DNA of 39,000 bases from Candidatus Blautia merdavium (GTDB taxonomy: Bacteria; Bacillota; Clostridia; Lachnospirales; Lachnospiraceae). Each line of letters begins with the position of its first letter. Position 1 is the stretch's first letter. The position numbers and the translations under genes are program-made. The notes under the pieces are model-generated. The model was not told the origin of the DNA, did not search any database, and was given only the letters and a program-made list of their open reading frames with translations. Location of the stretch: NCBI GenBank assembly GCA_019119975.1, contig DWVZ01000152.1, forward strand, positions 1-39,000, read 5' to 3'. Positions 38,258 to 39,000 of this stretch are shown one piece after another.

Positions 38258-39000
38258 ATGGGATATGCAGTTGTAACACTGAAAAAAGGAGAGGGGAGAG
38301 CTTTAAAATCCGGCGGACTCTGGATTTATGACAATGAGATCGCCTCGGTCATGGGAAGCTTTGCGGATGGAGACCTTGTGCTGGTCCATGACTTTGACGG
38401 TTATCCCATGGGAAAAGGATTCATCAACCGGAATTCCAAGATCCGGGTGCGGATGCTGACAAGAAAAGAGGATACAGAGATTGATGACGCGTTTTTCAAA
38501 AAGAGAGTCAGGGATGCCTGGGAGTACAGGAAGAAGACGGTAGATACCAGCAGCTGCCGGGTAATCTTTGGAGAAGCGGACTTTCTTCCCGGGCTGGTGG
38601 TGGATAAGTTCGCGGATGTCCTGGTGGTGCAGTCCCTGGCTTTGGGAATCGATAAGAGGAAGGAAACGATCCTTCGCCTGTTGAAGGAGGTTCTGGAAGA
38701 GGACGGAGTAGTGATCCGGGGTATCTATGAGCGCAGCGATGCGAAGGTCAGACTTCAGGAAGGCATGGAACGGACCAAAGGTTTTCTGGGAGAACCCTTT
38801 GATACATTGGTGGAGATCGTGGAAAACGGCGTCAGATACCAGGTAGATGTCCAGGACGGACAGAAGACAGGATTTTTCCTGGATCAGAAATATAACCGTC
38901 TTGCCATCCAGAAGCTGTGCCGAGGGGCAGAGGTATTAGACTGCTTTACCCATACGGGCTCCTTTGCCTTAAATGCGGGAATTGCCGGGGCAGCCCATGT
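38258..39000 (+). CDS. rlmI: Class I rRNA large-subunit (cytosine-C5) methyltransferase RlmI/RlmK type, 3' end cut
   Basis: About 247 residues are present before the window ends. The N-terminal PUA-type RNA-binding domain (VTLKKGEGRALKSGGLWIYDNEI, read in parts) is followed by the linker domain with GEADFLPGLVVDKF. The methyltransferase core then has GQKTGFFLDQKYNR and the SAM motif DCFTHTGSFALNAG. This matches RlmI, which methylates C1962 of 23S rRNA in E. coli, and its Gram-positive relatives. The ATG follows AAGGAGAG and lies 3 bp after the YgjP-like stop, extending the map-rluA-ygjP unit. Confidence 0.92.
   Translation, partial: MGYAVVTLKKGEGRALKSGGLWIYDNEIASVMGSFADGDLVLVHDFDGYPMGKGFINRNSKIRVRMLTRKEDTEIDDAFFKKRVRDAWEYRKKTVDTSSCRVIFGEADFLPGLVVDKFADVLVVQSLALGIDKRKETILRLLKEVLEEDGVVIRGIYERSDAKVRLQEGMERTKGFLGEPFDTLVEIVENGVRYQVDVQDGQKTGFFLDQKYNRLAIQKLCRGAEVLDCFTHTGSFALNAGIAGAAH

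Overview
The window looks like ordinary chromosome from a low-to-mid GC Gram-positive anaerobe of the Clostridia, most likely a gut Lachnospiraceae (Blautia/Ruminococcus/Dorea-like). The grounds are the PolC-type replicative polymerase, strong AAGGAGG ribosome sites, a T-box leader, a DarA-type c-di-AMP receptor, a YtrA-type GntR-ABC operon, a bacterial ferredoxin with four clusters, a SEC-C-tagged methionine aminopeptidase and several glycoside hydrolases (GH2, GH42, domain-swapped GH3). The family assignment is inference. I see no insertion sequence, prophage, integrase or CRISPR array.

Layout. 1-2.4 kb (minus): the start of a YbjQ-family gene, then a gntR-ABC ATPase-permease operon whose promoter overlaps a 34-bp palindromic operator. 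2.4-7.0 kb: nitroreductase, tRNA-Gly(GCC), c-di-AMP receptor, polyferredoxin, alpha/beta hydrolase, birA, and a convergent vanZ-like gene. 7.1-10.6 kb: a T-box leader that reads as methionine-specific upstream of an NSS sodium symporter, then thyA-dfrA behind a leader that contains a strong intrinsic terminator. 10.6-19.9 kb: ilvE (minus), then xpaC-telA-ispG-polC on the plus strand with short gaps. 20.0-25.3 kb: a carbohydrate region with a GH2 enzyme, a LacI-type regulator with repeated GCGCAA half-sites in its upstream region, and a GH42 beta-galactosidase interrupted by an in-frame TGA. 25.4-30.2 kb: purC, an XRE regulator, a DUF3048 lipoprotein, a coiled-coil protein built on five 42-bp repeats, and a D-2-hydroxyacid dehydrogenase. 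30.2-35.3 kb: GH3 beta-glycosidase with reversed domain order, uridine-phosphorylase-like gene, DegV, small export protein. 35.3-39 kb: a candidate minus-strand small RNA, then map, an rluA-type synthase, a ygjP-type metallopeptidase and the start of an rlmI-type methyltransferase, tightly spaced.

How it works together. Most of the window is housekeeping: DNA precursor and folate metabolism (thyA, dfrA), replication (polC), isoprenoid synthesis (ispG), purine synthesis (purC), biotin attachment (birA), branched-chain amino acids (ilvE), and translation or RNA modification (map, rluA, rlmI). The accessory part is sugar scavenging (GH2, LacI/GH42, GH3) and envelope or stress functions (YtrA-type ABC, XpaC-TelA, VanZ-like).

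The observations I rate most worth checking are the unannotated ~219-nt RNA at 35336-35554 (perfect TTGACA-17-TATAAT promoter, intrinsic terminator, four C-rich anti-Shine-Dalgarno-like motifs), the thyA leader terminator that thyA transcripts must read through, the methionine reading of the NSS T-box, and the nonsense-interrupted GH42.
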